Shown in pieces: positions 63,909 through 64,000 of a stretch of 64,000 nt of DNA; position 1 is the first letter of the stretch, and every line of letters starts with the position of its first letter. The notes under the pieces were generated by a model that was given only the letters and a program-made list of their open reading frames with translations, was not told where the DNA came from and made no database searches. Origin of the DNA: an uncultured Bacteroidales bacterium (GTDB lineage: Bacteria > Bacteroidota > Bacteroidia > Bacteroidales > Paludibacteraceae); assembly GCA_946186915.1 (NCBI GenBank), contig CAMHOY010000004.1:93000-156999 (forward strand), in the 5' to 3' direction. The translations under genes and the position numbers were made by a program.

Positions 63909-64000
63909 CTCTTTCACTCTTTCACTCTTTCATTCTTTCATTCTTTCACTCTTTCATTCTTTCATTCTTTCACTCTTTCATTCTTTCACTCTTTCATTCT
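63909..64000. repeat. octamer array (YTCTTTCA)n, at least 11 units, runs off window edge
   Basis: Alternating CTCTTTCA and TTCTTTCA units with exact 8-bp period. Confidence 0.93.

Noticed and set aside
63909-64000. Possible CRISPR array
   Set aside because: 8-bp units with no unique spacers; it is a simple tandem array. No cas genes in the window.

Overview
The window is chromosomal DNA from a Bacteroidales-type bacterium. Support: promoters matching the Bacteroidetes TTTG / TAnnTTTG consensus, BspA-like and InlB-repeat surface proteins, a Bacteroides-type serine palmitoyltransferase, and an HD-lpxD-lpxC-lpxA operon. I found no prophage, transposase or CRISPR array. Most genes are housekeeping: psd, deoC, an NfnA/NfnB-type fusion, dacB, birA, rfbB, aroB, phoH, glnS, lpxACD, rhlE, mdh, spt, a MATE transporter, pepD, feoB, gap, rfbC/rfbD, tRNA-Leu(TAA) and tRNA-Arg(CCT). 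There are also several large exported proteins. The main unusual signals are: (1) a window-wide family of short phased 'word' arrays, mostly period 7 and sometimes 8, 9 or 11. They sit at gene junctions, supply stop and start codons, and in three cases lie inside housekeeping CDSs (the NfnA/B fusion, aroB, pepD); (2) a 21-bp in-frame array of three hairpins with different, compensated stems in the linker of the NfnA/NfnB-like fusion; (3) an lpxC lacking the FabZ half usual in Bacteroidetes, with a heptad array at the junction; (4) a gene row of Ser/Thr kinase, low-molecular-weight tyrosine phosphatase and a triple-P-loop AAA+ protein at the left edge; (5) a FeoB with an eroded G domain; (6) a short shared C-terminal tail on four secreted proteins; and (7) several antisense or same-strand overlaps of real genes. 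No database search was possible, so all product names come from motif and family recognition.
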